64,000 bases of DNA from Straminergon stramineum (GCA_963920665.1 OY987270.1:20982019-21046018), one strand, 5' to 3'; positions 1 through 12,625 are shown, counted from the stretch's first letter. Made by a program: numbers and translations. The notes: generated by a model not told the origin, from the letters alone.

Positions 1-429
1 ATGCAAGGTGGGCATCAAAATAGTCCAGTTGAAAGACTCATAGTGCTAAGAAGAAGATAGTCATAAGAAACACTAATGGAAGAAATTGAAAAAATTGCTA
101 GTAGACCTTCATTCCAACAAAGCTCCATAACTTGTTTTACAAACATACAATAACCAAAGAAAAAAAATATGGAATGCAAATGAAACCCCAACCCCAAATT
201 GTTGATACCCCCACCTCAAACTACCGATACTTGTCTTCTCTGTACTATTGACAAGAAAACATGAACACCGAAGCCTCTATCACAGACAACAAATGCCGCA
301 ACAAACAAATAGAATATCAAACAAACAGAACAGTAGACAAACAACAGACTCAAAAAAAACAAGATCAGATAAATATTCAACACAAAAACTCAAAAATTAG
401 TAGACTGAAACAACAAAACAAAGGCGAAG

Positions 430-2334
430 CTAAAAAAATAGGGTGCAAAAACATTTGCAAGATGAAAAAAATTGAGAAATGAAAAGTGAAGTCACCAAAC
501 TTGCAAATTGTTGTTGAATATTGGCTTGCATGCCTATGAAGTCCTCCTCCGTTACAAACATGTGCTCCTTGGTCACTTTGCAGTTGCAACGGGCGAACAC
601 GTTGGTAACCCCAAAGTTGAAGAGAAGGTGGGATACACCAATCTCCCCTAGCATCTCTTTCCATTCCATTGGAATTTCGGTGCAAGACAAAGAAATTAGC
701 TCTTGGTATCACTGAAACTCTGAAGTCATGAGTGTTATAGATGCATCTATGAACATTTTGGCCAAATCAAACTGACAAACCTTTATAGATTGTATGAATT
801 TGAGATAAAAATGTCACAAGCCTACGAAAGTTTTATGAGGCAATGGACAACATTCAACATCGAAATGGAGCATGTAACGGACGGTAAGACTTCAATATCA
901 ACCAAAAAATCAAAATTGGTAGTGGAGGCAGAGTTGGGTTTCTAGCTAGCGGCAACAGACATGTCAAGGCCCATTTTCACGAATAAGGTCTTATATTCAG
1001 ACATGATGCGTTGGGCTGGGTTGTGCATCAAAATCCATCATGTCTCAACATTCCTCACCATTTTATTCCCCTTAGTTTCCATGAGATCTACAAGCTTCTA
1101 TAGCTCAGTGTAGTGCTTGTGACTATAGTAGAAGTTAGAGTACAAGGATTGACAAAGGATCTCCAAGCAAGAGACCATTGGATAGTTTGATACTATTTCC
1201 TCCACCAAGTTCATTCTGTATCTTGCACAACTAGCTCCAAGGAAAAATGGAGCCTACTTCTCATGAATCTAGGTAGACACCCTAGTTTTCGGTCCTTGAA
1301 AGGTACTCACGCCATCTGCCCAAACCATACAAGCTTACCAACAATTTGTTCTCATGTAAGTCCTTCCTCACTAAGCAATGTCTACATGATCACCTTGGTA
1401 AAATGATCCGCAATGCCACAATCAGAAACACACAAGAGATGAAGCAAGTATGGAATCCTCTCCCATGAACCCTGATCTAGGAAGTGTGGTCTACCACTGT
1501 GACTTCATCAACACTTATCGAGACAAACCTGGCATTTTGGACAACGGCTTTAAGGGCAGCCAATACACAAGCATGAAGGTGTTTTGACATCTCCCAACTA
1601 GATGTTTCAAACTAGTGCTTTCTAGAAACATTTTTAACTCTGAAGTGCCTCAGTTAATATTGCTCGCACTCATAGTCACACATCGGACGACCAGAACTCA
1701 AAATTTGAAATAAGGTAGAGAATTGAACTCCCTTCATGTTGGCTTTGCCATCCAAGTCAGCCACGAGTTGGTCTACAACAATGCCGGCTAGCCTTCACCC
1801 CGCCTAGAAATTTGTTGAATTGCAAGTGCTTGCAATCTCGCTTGACATATGTTTCACCCTTTTTCAAATGTGAAAATGGCTCACTATCAATCTTGCATGT
1901 CCTCTTGCCTTCATATTTCTCAAGGTTGTCACCCTTGGGGACCATAATTTTTCGTCTACCACTGACAGCACTGCAACTCTTGCATACGACCCCCATCAAA
2001 TTTCCTACAACGTCAAACTCACCTTCAACCCACGTGAATTTGCATGCCCAGACCTCCTACTACCTTCGCGTGATGTGGTGGGATTAACTTTTCTTCTCTT
2101 CCGCGTTGTGGAAACTTTTTTTTGCTTGTCGTCACTCACTATCTCTGGAGCCGGATCAGGGAGCTCCACCAACACCACTGTGGCTTCGGAAAGCAATGGA
2201 AAAAGAGGAATAGGACCACAAAGTAAATTAGATAGGTGCGTCTCAAAAATGCAGGTCATGTCCTCCCCACCGTCCCCAACATTAAAAATACAAATCGGCG
2301 CAGTTGCTACTGTCAATGGCAAGTACTTCCCCAA
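430..2334 (-). pseudogene. Decayed hAT-related ZNF862/KIAA1586-like gene
   Basis: Reading the minus strand in shifting frames gives one degraded protein. At 2,334-2,005 there is a basic leader rich in K and R. At 1,999-1,757 a CxxC zinc-finger-like segment (VCKSC) is followed by KGETYVKRDCKHLQF. Near 1,480-1,280 lie SWERIPYLL, then IADHFTKVIM, then EQIVGKLVWFG, and one extra base would continue this as ADGVSTFQG. The C-terminal part at 690-430 reads HLLFNFGVTNVFARC and FVTEEDFIGMQ. These phrases resemble the BED/hAT-derived family annotated in plants as zinc finger protein 862-like or KIAA1586-like, as I remember it. In-frame stops (for example after KVIM and before EQIVG) and frameshifts show that it is dead. 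No introns are apparent, which suits a transposon-derived gene. I see no terminal inverted repeats or 8-bp duplications. The family assignment is from memory and was not checked by a search. Confidence 0.62.
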
Positions 2335-3334
2335 CCCATGGGAATTTCAAGAAGACCCAAAGGTACGCATTCGAAAATTCTCGAGCAATTTCAGTCTGGG
2401 TGCTATTGTAGCAACCGCAATTCTACACCCCATTCTAAACCCCCAAAGGAAGAACAAAAGCAATGCAATAGAAGCAAAGAACAAAACCCAATCATGCAAG
2501 CAATTCAACAAAAATCAAGCAAGGAAGCAGTGAAAGCAAAGTGCAAACTTGAAGCAAAGCACTGAAAACAAGGATAGGGCTGAGGGAGTTAGAGAATGAA
2601 TGGCTCCTTCAACAAGCGTAGAGTTGAGGTTGAGGCCTTGATGGGATTGATTAAAAGCTGGAGAAGTGAAGAATTTGTAGTTTTGCACCCCCTCCCAGTC
2701 CTCCATAGAACTTCAAACAATAATTGCCCATAGCCCCGCACCAAGCTCAATTTTTGAAATTCAATGAATCCAAAGTTCCAAACAGACTCTATATCCAAAT
2801 TGGAGTGAAAAGGTGAGACAATTCATCTCAAAGGGTTCTTAGATCTTCACATTAGCCAAGAAGTAGCGTGTCGGATTTCTCAAAATGGCGTCGCTCATTC
2901 AAAGTAGAACAAGCAAAAGAATGAAGGAATCAAAAACCAATTCAAACTGCATTGAATGCGCCAGTGTGAGTACATTGTTGCTCCTTAATGGAAACTCTAC
3001 TAAACACTTGTACAGCAAGCAGTTCACATTTGCTAAACCCTAGCAGGTGGAGGAGGAGACAGTTGCATCGATGGCTCCGACATTGATGATGGAGATGGAG
3101 TTGTGAATGCAATAAATCAACGGTTGAGGTAAAATATCAGCTAACCCTATTTCCGTGTAGTAGAGGATGAATGCGAAACCCAAACTAGATGAATAGTCAG
3201 TTTTGCAACCTTCTATCCTTGACATGGAAAAAGTTGTTCAAATCTTGATTATCGGTCAAATTTCTACTATGTCTGTTTAGCAAGGGCAAAATCTAGGTAA
3301 AAATCAAGCAATTTTTAGCCACTTTATGGAACTC
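2335..3334. other. No recognisable gene
   Basis: About 1 kb between the hAT-like relic and the first R repeat copy. Only short open frames without recognisable motifs are present, and I found no tRNA, LTR or terminal inverted repeat. Confidence 0.5.
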
Positions 3335-3892
3335 TGAAAGGCAATTATAGGATGGTTATGACACATTTATGACTCTAGTCTATAGGCGCTTTTGTAATTT
3401 TAGGGATGACCACTTCAAAAATTCACAAAAATTACAATTTTAATCAAAAAATTAAAATTCCACTTAGATTTGATCTAGGAAACAAGCATACCCCTCTAAA
3501 AAAAAATATGTGTCCCCCTCAGAATTGGCCCCAAGATATTCAAATTCCAAATCACGGTGGTAATAGACTTGACTACCTTACATTGAATGAAGGGCAAAGC
3601 CCTAGTGGAGGAAAGACAATTACATGCTTTTATTAGGATTTTCCTTTCTTGAAAGACATTTACAATTAAAATTAAGCAACAATAAGTTTTTCTTATGTTC
3701 CTATGTTATAGATATTGGAGGTTGATGAGGTTTACTAGTAAAGAAAGTTACAGCTCCACACAACATCCAACTAGCAACCAACCCTATGTGTCCCATGCAA
3801 CAAGTTTAATTGTATAACATTCTCAAATGCCCTACTTTTCTCTCTTTGGAAACTCTAAGTTTTTGAAATATATCCTTTCTCAAAATTCTGAA

Positions 3893-4804
3893 TTAACCCC
3901 TCAAGTTCCTTAACTTTATTTTCACCGAAAACGCTCCAAAATTGGCATTTCTAGTTTATGAATCAACTTTTGGAAAAATAACATTTTTGGGAACATGTAC
4001 CATAGGATCTTTTAGTATGCTGACTTGAAAACATGTGCAAAAAATTTCAAAAATTTCCATCATATAAATTGCAAGATATGAGTTTTCAAATTTACAAAAA
4101 TCCAATTTTGGTCCCTGCAAAAAACCGGGCAGCTGCACTTCACAAGCTCGCATTTGTATGAAAAAATGTCCAAAACAGTGGTTCTTCTTTGGATTCATTC
4201 TTTGATTCAAGTTGGCTACATGCTCGAAAAATTTCAGATCATATTGAATTGTACAACATATAGAAAAAATATAGTAAGTATAATGAAGTAGAAAATGATT
4301 CAAAATACAAAATTGTTAAAAAAATTTATTTATGGAATTCCAAAATGCCAATCCCAATGGTTGTCATGTTACAATAAAAAAATCTACTTCCAATCATTTA
4401 ATTTTTTTGAAAAATATAGAAATTTGAGTAAATAAAGGACTTCTAGGTTTATTTTAGAGTAGAGAATCTAAAACTACCCACAAAATAAAATTCTTCATAA
4501 CTTTTGATTCCTTGATCAAAATAGAATGATTTAAAGCTTTCTATGCATGTACAAATATAGGGAACCAATTTCAAATTATTTTTTTCATTTGCCCAAATTG
4601 CCTGTTTTCAAAAAAAGTAATATATTAGGCTATAACTTTTGACTTGCAATTCCAAATGTCCTAAATATTAGTATATATGAAAGATATTCCTTGTTCCCAA
4701 CTTCTATTAAATTTTGGTTGGAAAACATGGAAATCTCCACTCACATGTGCCTGTCCAAAATTTCTATGTTGCCAAAAAATGCAACTTGGTCCTTTAGGGG
4801 TTAA
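3893..4804 (+). mobile_element. TTAA element 1, piggyBac-like, 912 bp
   Basis: It starts TTAA-CCCCTCAAG and ends CTTTAGGGG-TTAA, so it has short inverted termini inside a duplicated TTAA. R copies A and B lack it. There the flanks are joined with TTAA but no insert (TTAATTAA at 26,514-26,521, a single TTAA at 32,689-32,692), while the sequence on either side matches (CTTTCTCAAAATTCT on the left, TAGAATAGAGACACTTGCAT on the right). The interior is AT-rich with no open frame. A reversed relative lies at 33,553-34,400 and another at 14,297-15,788. TTAA duplication with CCC ends is the piggyBac hallmark; the superfamily call is an inference because no transposase is present. Confidence 0.8.
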
Positions 4805-5763
4805 CTAGAATATAGATACTTGCATTACAATAGTAGTTGAGCAATGATGTTTTAGTTTTCAATTCTAGTATTTTGTTGCCTTTGGAGGATGAAAATTAGA
4901 TGGAAGAAAAAAAAAGAGTTTCTTTTCTAAATATGACCAATTTTGTAACAATTTTAGTGAAAGGAAGAGTCACAATCAAATTCCTTTCCCTTTGACAAAA
5001 GTATTGAACTATCATTGCTTGTCTTAAATGACAAGTTGATGATTTTTTTATGAGTTCAAAGATTTTGTTGAAGTATTAAAGTAGCCAACAAGAGGGGGAG
5101 TTCAACAAGTCCATTGAAAGTCCCCCCCCAAAGTCCTAACTAAACGGCCTTCTCGTTGTTGAAAATCGCTCAAAATTGCCTTTTCTAGTGCAAAAAGAAA
5201 AAAAATTAAAAATGGCATTTTTTTGCTTATCTAACAATAGGATCTTGCAGTAGGCTTGCATGAGAATGTGTTGAAAGGAATTTTAGAAAGTTTGACTATA
5301 TGGATTGCAAGATATATCCGTTCAAAGAGAAGAAAACATGGTTTGGAGGCATTGTGACAAATTAGTATATGAGACTTTGAATCCTCCTAATCTAAAATTT
5401 TCACACTACACATTTTGAATTTGAAAAAATTAATTATAAATAATTCAACTGAGAATCTAGGAAAAAATCCAAAAATTTAAACCGATTTTCATTCTTCAAA
5501 AAGGTTTTAGATAGAAGTAGATATGAGATAGAGAAAAAAATAAACTATTAATAACTCTAAGATGGAATGAGAACACACCAATCCCATTTGTGAGATTGTT
5601 CAAACAATCAAAGTTAGCATTTTGGAACTTTTTATTTCGAAAAAATGTGAAAATTGAACTTAGAAATGAATCATGTATCTTATACTAATTCTACATTTTC
5701 AAGAAGATGCTTTGATTGCCTATAAAATATGATGCTTTGTAGCCATCTCTTTTTTGGCACCAT

Positions 5764-5875
5764 CACTAGAAGAAAAGTGTAAGGATTTCAACACAATCAA
5801 CTTGATGTTTCTGCATTATAGAAAACAAAAACATCAAGTTGATTGTGTTGAAATCCTCACAATTTTCTTCTAGTG
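5764..5875. mobile_element. CACTA-ended hairpin MITE, 112 bp, TSD CAT
   Basis: A near-perfect palindrome begins CACTAGAAGAAAA and ends TTTTCTTCTAGTG. Its arms run almost to the centre, with a short loop near 5,815-5,825. It is flanked by CAT at 5,761-5,763 and CAT at 5,876-5,878. CACTA termini with a 3-bp duplication define the CACTA (En/Spm) superfamily. No coding sequence. A second member with the same terminal motif is at 51,075-51,238. Confidence 0.85.
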
Positions 5876-6618
5876 CATGGGGCCAAATTGCATCATTTCA
5901 AAATGAATGTCTATTTTTTGCCAAACAAAAGTAATCTTTTTTGGCCAAAAATTTTCCATTTTTATTAAAAATGTAGATGGAGTCACCACATATGGATGAA
6001 AAAGTGCATAGATATGATTTAAAAGTACATTTTGGTCCAAAAGATGTATGGATGTAGAAATACAATGTTTCCCCCAATTTTTAGTGATTTCCATCCTTGC
6101 ACTTTCTCAAAAAGTAAAGAAAAAGGGTTGTTTGTAACTTTCACATCACAAATCCTAATGGAAGGAATCAAAGCTTTTTATGTAGTTTTTAATGAAAAAA
6201 AAAATTTCAAGAAATTTCAGAAACTTTGACTACATAGATTGCAAGATAAATGCATTCAAAATGAAAAAAACATGGTTTGGGGTATTGTGATGAAATAGTA
6301 TATAAAACTTTGAATCCTTGTAACCTAAAACTTTTGCACTACATATTTTGAATTTAAAAAAATTATCATGAAGAATTTAATTCAAAGTTTAGGAAAAAAT
6401 CCAAAAAAATTAGAGTGGTTTTTATTCTTTGAAAAATTGTTCAATAGAAGTAGGTATGAGATAGAAGAGAAAATTAAACCATTAATAGCTCTGAGATGGA
6501 ATTAGAACATACTAATCACAATGATGGGATTATTCTAACAATCAAATTTAACCTTGTGGGATTTTTTGTTTTGAAAAAATGTAAAAATTAAAATGAATCC
6601 TATACATTCTTTTTTTCA

Positions 6619-6836
6619 CACTATAAGATACCCACATTTTAGGTGATGAGCCTTAATTTTTTGGAATGGATTTTAGATGATGTCCAATACAACAAACCAT
6701 GTTTTTTATGTCAACATTGATGTTACATTGACATTATTTTTGACATAAAAACATGGGTTTGTTGCATTGGACATCACCTAAAATCCATTCCAAAAAATGA
6801 AGTCTTATCACCTAAAATGCAAGATTTTTTATAGTG
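6619..6836. mobile_element. CACTA-ended hairpin MITE, 218 bp, TSD TCA
   Basis: It begins CACTATAAGATACC and ends TTTTTTATAGTG. Long imperfect arms share TTTTAGGTGAT and GGAATGGATTTTAG with their complements. It is flanked by TCA at 6,616-6,618 and 6,837-6,839. The unoccupied target survives in related sequence: a poly-T run, one TCA, then AAAGATG at 15,431-15,446, and a similar junction at 33,191-33,205. The termini differ from the 5,764 element after CACTA, so it is a separate family. Confidence 0.85.
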
Positions 6837-8010
6837 TCAAAAAGATGCTTTGATTAGGGGTTTGCTATTATATAAGCCTAGGAGAATGAATTCATGAGCC
6901 TATAAGAATATAGATCTATGTTATAGGTGTTTATATCATAGAATCCTTCTACAATTAAAGTATACCTATGTTATAGATATGTATATTATAGGTGTTCATA
7001 TTATAAGCACCTTTAATGGTTGTTGTATATCTACTTATAAATATGCTCACATTTTCAAGCTCAAACACTATCATAGTTGCTTTGATTGCCCGCAAAACAA
7101 GATGATTCATAACTTTCACATCACAAATCAAAATATTACAAATCAAAATTTTACATGTAGACAAAAATATAATCTATGAGAAACATTTAAAAAAAATTTA
7201 GTTCAAGTTTTTGTAAAATGTGGATGTCTTTTGTTGTCCACCAAGTTGAAGTTTGAACTTATTGTAGTATAACCTTGGTTCCAAAGCTCCGATTGAAATG
7301 AAATTGTATTCAAAAAATGCTATTAAGTTTTTGTTTCTTAAGGTAAAGTTATAAAAAAATTTGCAAAAAATTTCTTCCATAAGAGCCTACATGGAATCCA
7401 ATTTGTTCCTCACAAGGACAATGGGCTTTAGATATCAAACACCTTTTTGGCCAATGAAGAATTCTTCACCAAGTTGTTTTTTCTAAATTCTTTTTACCAA
7501 CCATTTTCCACCACACAAAAATTCTTTCAACAAACTCGGGCAATTCTATAGTATTTATGATCAAGTGTGACCCCCCTAATGACTTTCCCTCACTATATAA
7601 TTGATTTATATTTTGCTTATGATAGTTGTAGGGTAAATTCAACAAGGGGGGATAAAAATATATTCCATTATTTTTGGAGACTATATATTCAAAAGTCCAA
7701 ATATTTTCAAGGAAAAGAAAAAAATATTGAGATTTTTTTCATTTCTATTGGCTTCCTAACCCTTCCCAACATACCCTAAATTAACACAATTAACCTTGGC
7801 CTAGCATATCTTATGGAAAATCTCTCCAAATGCCTTGAAAATTTTCTACAATGTAGATTAATTTATAAAATCGCTATGTGCAAAATTCAATCCAAGATAC
7901 TTTCCAACTTTGGTAGTCATTTTCCTACTATTGACTTTGCTTAGTCATGGTTTCTACCCCCAATTGTTGTTTTGTACTTTGCTCATATCTCTCAAGTCCG
8001 TAGATATAAA

Positions 8011-8757
8011 GGGGCAAATGCACACTACATTGTACCAAAGTTTGGCAGAAATACATCCATAAAAGTCTATGTTATTTTTTGCATATAATTCCTAAATTTT
8101 TAGATTTTTTTTCTATAACTTCTTGATAGTGTATTAAATCAATAGATGAAAAAATTTCCTTGAAATTTCTTTTCAATTTATATATATATATATATATATA
8201 AATTTAAAGATGACATCAAATTTGATTTATTTCAATAAATTGTAGAAATGAAGATAATGAAAATTAAACCTAATGAAATTAGAGAATCCTTAGAAATACT
8301 TATTACAATTATTTCCATAAGAAAGATTTTAAGTAAAAGTGATTTTCAGTATGTCTAATGTACCCCAAAAATCAATAATATTTTTGATAAAATAATGATA
8401 CAAAATAGTCCATATCTACAAATCTAAAGATACAACTCTACATATTTCAAACCAAAACATTTGACTACATATATACCTATTTGAATTCCTAATAGATCAA
8501 CGAGTCTTTATCTTTAATGTTGCAGACTCTGACAATATATGAAGATACATTTCAAAGTCCTTTACAAATAGAGTGTAAACAATTTTGCAAAGATTTATTT
8601 TTTTATATTATAGATAATTAAGTATACATCATTGATATGTGTCCTTTTACATGTTCTATGACTTGTATATTTTTAAATTACAAGAGTTTCAAAAAAAACC
8701 TAGTGAAATAAGGACTTTGATAGTCCATATTGGTATAGTGTAGTGTGCATTTGCCCC
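8011..8757. mobile_element. Element with ~27-bp terminal inverted repeats
   Basis: The left end GGGGCAAATGCACACTACAT (8,011 onward) matches the complement of the right end, ATGTGCATTTGCCCC-like sequence finishing at 8,757, with about three mismatches over 27 bases. The 747 bp interior is very AT-rich and contains a (TA)n run. No clear target duplication is visible (flanks end AAA and begin AAG), so the superfamily is undetermined. No coding potential. Confidence 0.65.
8179..8201. repeat. (TA)n microsatellite
   Basis: Uninterrupted TA dinucleotide run of about 23 bases inside the 8,011-8,757 element. Confidence 0.95.
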
Positions 8758-10931
8758 AAGATTTTTATACAAGATATAAGATAAGTGAAAGAACATACAC
8801 TCAAAGTTTCATAAGTAGATCACAAAAGCTCAAGAATATTGAAGCTCCCAAATACTCCTATCTCGGCTACCTTTGATTTCAAGCACCTCAACTTTGACAC
8901 CTCTTATCTTCATAACCATAAGAGATCTAAATCCAAAATTTGGGTTCATACTAGATCACCTTTCCAAAAAAAACACATTTAAAAGTTTGCTCTAATTCAA
9001 CATTTTTGCCAAATATACCAAAAAATTCTCAATATCAATATCTCCTTCAAAATATAAATTAGGAACAATACATAACTTGGCACAAGTGCTTTCGACACCT
9101 CAAAACCACTAAGAAACAAGAGAGAGAGAGAGAGAGAGAGAAGGGTCAACCTTTGCCTTGAAATAGACACCACAACCAAGGTGGCTAGTTGCCGGCAAAT
9201 TCTAACCCTAGCCCTACTAAACCTAGTATCAACTATTAACCAACCACAAATCAACTAGTTGCTATCAAGATCAACTAACGACAAAGCTTCTTACGCAAAT
9301 AACTCCTAACACTAACAACAATCTTCTAAGAAACAAAGATGTCACTTTCAACAAGTAGACGCCTCACGTCACAACAACAAGAACTTACAATTCACAAATG
9401 AAGAATTCCTTCAAAAAAAATTAAATCAATTATTTCAACTACCTCAACATGTGTAGAATATACGAAGAAATGGAGTACAAAAATTGAGTATCCAAAGAAA
9501 AGCTCAATGAGCGATAAACACAATGAAGCCTAAACTGCAAGATGGGAATTTCGCAAAAAATTATACTACTCTATCTCTCCAACATTGGTCTATAGCTCTC
9601 CATAGAAACCCCATCATAATAGTTTCTTTATCTCATATTGCTAGTCTTTTAGGGTGTGGAATTCTTCTGGGAGGTACTTTTTTAAATCCCCAAATTGAAT
9701 GATGACTTGACATTGATTTGGGTACTCAATAAGCAAGTTAGGGCCCATGGAGATCACTTAGTGTATCCATAACAAACCATGTGTGTTAAAGTGATTTTTT
9801 GACACCCTATTTATTTTTTAATAAATAATCATTTCAACCTATAACTTTGAACTTTGTTTAATATTCACTATCGGTTTCTATTGACAAAAATTCCCAAATC
9901 AAATCAAATATGAAATGATTTCTAAAATAGGTTGAATAATAAACAAAAATGACATGTTTTTTAACTCAAATATTTATAGAGAATACATTTTAGATGACCA
10001 TTGCATCATTATTCAAGTAAATTGAACTTTCAATAGGGTGTTATTTTTAAAAATTTATTCTTCCTTTTTAGACATTTTTTTCTTGGTATGTCAAATTCTA
10101 GTTAATACAATTTAATGAAAGGAAAATTCAAAATTTTATTGATATTTTTATCATATGATTCCAAGAATAATTCCAAATTCTCCTAGTAAAGAATTTTGTA
10201 AAGTTTTCAAATGTTTGTTTTTTCCTTTCCTTTGATTAAATAAAAATGTTCTTAATTAATTTAATTACTTTTGAAAAAGTATTACATAAAATTGGTCATT
10301 TAGTTTAATAATTTATCAATCATTCCTAATGCTCTTTTGATAATTTTCATAGTGTTCTTTTTGTTTAAAACTCTAAGGTTTGGTTTCCACCCAAATGTAG
10401 AGGTGAGGGACTTCAATTTTTGAAGGTTTTGATTGTCTAAAATTTAAAAAAGTCTTTGAAAAATGATTTCACACCATGGAATAAGAGAACACAAGTCTCT
10501 AAGAAGGCTCAATGACTCATGATCAACACTTTTTCCTATGTGGCAATAAAAATCTTCACATTTTGAGGTCCCCAAATTACAATCAGACCTACCTTATGGA
10601 AGTGGGTGTGATTGAAATTCCAAGGTACTTGTTGAATAGCATCATTTTTAATATTTCAATCAATATTACTAGATTTTTATAATATTTGAATATTTTTGTA
10701 AACTATTATATTATTATAATTTTTTTTCTATTTCATGCTCTTGTACGGGTTACACCAATCAAAAGGTCATGACTTCCAAAGGCAGACTTCTCTATAGCAA
10801 ATGAGGGAGATTGGAAAGGGAGATTTCTCAAAAAAATTGACTCATCATTTTTGTACCAGCCGAACCTAATTCCTTCATTTGTGATGACCCAATTTTTGAA
10901 GTGTACCAAACATTTTGAGAGTCACTAGGAG
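8758..10931. other. AT-rich, no gene recognised
   Basis: Contains an AG microsatellite near 9,119-9,141 and otherwise low-information AT-rich sequence. No R repeat similarity, coding frame or element termini were found by eye. Confidence 0.5.
9119..9141. repeat. (AG)n microsatellite
   Basis: About eleven AG units in a row. Confidence 0.95.
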
Positions 10932-10933
10932 TA

Positions 10934-11581
10934 GTCACACCTTCTCCAAATCTGGAATTTCCATGAAGAATGAGAAGTTCTAGAGAGAAATGAGGAGCCA
11001 ATTATAAGCCAAAAATCATGAAGCAAGTGTGACCCCCCTTATGTACTCTGGGAGAATGAGTGTGGAGAAATAAATACCAGATGTACAAAATAAACAATGG
11101 ATGTGCAAGCAATGTGCATCGAACAATGAAGGAGCAGAATGTGCAGACCAGACTAGACAGAGCAAGATGTACATTGAATAGAGGTATTCAGGGGACCCAT
11201 ACTAATTAATCAACATATCACACTGTGTAAATATCTACCTTTATTGTACATCAATAGTTATTGAAGTGTCCGGTGGATGTACATCATGTTTGAAACATCT
11301 ACAGTTTTCCACAATCAGTCCCTCTAAGTTTTTGGTCCCCTTATATACCCCTATTCACTGTAGATAACCGGAAATGTAGAAGTTAGGTGAAAGTGAGCTC
11401 CAAAGCAGTGAAAAATTCTTTAGAGATTGCTTCTTCACACCCATGCTTCACTTCAGGAGGAGAAGAATGACCATTCTCAATCTTCATAGAATGGAGCCTC
11501 CCTAAGCCATGGAGGGCCAATGCAAGAATACCACGTCCCCATTCTATAAAGCCCTTGTGAATGGGGTGAAGAAGGTGTGAC
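10934..11581. mobile_element. TIR element, 648 bp, TA target duplication
   Basis: The left end GTCACACCTTC and right end GAAGGTGTGAC are perfect 11-bp inverted repeats, flanked on both sides by TA (10,932-10,933 and 11,582-11,583). TA duplication suggests the Tc1/mariner/pogo group. Related termini recur at 13,622 (left-type, one mismatch) and 13,885-13,899 (right-type), suggesting a second, shorter copy of about 275 bp. The interior has no coding frame. TA flanks are common by chance in AT-rich DNA, hence moderate confidence. Confidence 0.5.
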
Positions 11582-11808
11582 TACCCCTATTGTAACTTAA
11601 CTTAAACTTGTGTCCAGGGATCAAATTTGACGGAATCCAAACACCGGAATAGCCAATGATCAAATTATAGAGCATGAGTTGGACTTTGTATCCTTTGATG
11701 TTCAAATGATTGTTCATTGTTAGCAATGGGCAATTGGGATCCATTGCATCATCCCTGTGGAAAACATCATCGGGAACTAACCACACACACCCTGTCTTAG
11801 TACTATTG

Positions 11809-11997
11809 CAATATTGTTTCAATGGTTACACAATCCAGTATTAAAAATATATTGTTGTAGTACAACCTCAGTACTGCAACAAAATAGTTTTTAGTGGGAA
11901 CAATGCATTCCATTGAAACTATATTGTTACAATACTACTTTTGTACATTAACAATATACTTTCAATACTAGACTGTGTAACCATTGAAACAATATTG
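11809..11997. mobile_element. Hairpin MITE, 189 bp
   Basis: Arms of about 34 bp at 11,809-11,843 (CAATATTGTTTCAATGGTTA onward) and 11,964-11,997 are inverted copies with a few mismatches. A second nested inverted pair lies inside (TTGTTGTAGTAC against GTACTGCAACAA near 11,853-11,884). A copy of TTGTTTCAATGG directly follows the right arm, so the exact boundary and target duplication are ambiguous. Confidence 0.65.
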
Positions 11998-12625
11998 TTT
12001 CAATGGTGGGTTACTTTCCTGATGATGAACTAAAAAATCCAGACTGGATAGAAACTGTAGGTAGGAACTGCTCTCACTACAGTAGTAAGCAGAGGGGAAG
12101 CATACTGACCTAACTTAAGGTACTGTCTATGAATGGTCTTGCCAAACGGTAAGCTTATATGATATGCCCCTTGACAAAGGAAAAGTCACCCCAGGGGGGA
12201 ACAGGGAAGTTACTGTATGAGATTCGTAGGCAAGGGAAGGGAAGAATCCATTCTTTAGGCAATGGGCATGCAGAAGGATCTTCAATTGAGTTTTCAATAG
12301 TAGTTAAATTTTTTTTAATATACACATACACAGTATATGCATACTTAAGTATCTGCAATAGCAGTGGGACACTTGTCAACACAGAAGCCTTAAGGGACTC
12401 TGGTAGTAATTCCTAACCTAGTTTCCCACAGCATAACTTAAGTTACCTCAACTGGAGCATCGGATGAGATCCTGGAATTAAAAAAATTTGTCATTTGAAC
12501 CAGTCAGGAGATAGTGCATCGCCATTGTTGCACGGTCAAAATGCCATGGCAAGGCAGCTTCCCAGGGCTCAAATAATTTGTTCATAACATTCACAATATC
12601 AGGATGATCGTCCATATCCGACCAC

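Larger units (their letters stand above)
5100..7437 (+). repeat. Rearranged relative of the 0.9 kb TTAA element
   Basis: The interior aligns with parts of the elements at 14,297-15,788 and 33.0-33.55 kb. Shared phrases include AACTTTCACATCAC, TTTGACTATATGGATTGCAAGAT and GATTGAAATGAAATT. One block is present twice, at about 5,225-5,760 and about 6,190-6,660. The right end, near 7,430, has lost the clean GGG-TTAA motif, and the left end is unclear. Two hairpin MITEs are inserted in it. The flank after 7,438 resumes the R repeat. It probably is an old copy that was duplicated internally. Confidence 0.5.
3335..7780 (+). repeat. R repeat, copy 1 (interrupted)
   Basis: This is a non-coding interspersed repeat also present at 14.1-17.4, 22.3-28.0 and 28.0-34.7 kb. 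Positions 3,335-3,585 match 15,970-16,200 and 27,403-27,650. Positions 3,585-3,892 match 26,206-26,515 and 32,375-32,690. Positions 4,805-5,090 match 26,522-26,790 and 32,693-33,016. Positions 7,438-7,780 match 34,390-34,740. The intervals not shared are later insertions: the TTAA element at 3,893, a relative of it at about 5.1-7.4 kb, and two CACTA-ended hairpins. No coding capacity is visible. The class of R is unknown; it could be a long non-autonomous retroelement or a Helitron-like unit. Confidence 0.75.

Noticed and set aside
1101..1180. TATAGCTCAGTGTAGTGC as part of a tRNA gene
   Set aside because: Resembles a B/A-box phrase only superficially; no cloverleaf arms could be formed and it lies within the hAT-like relic.
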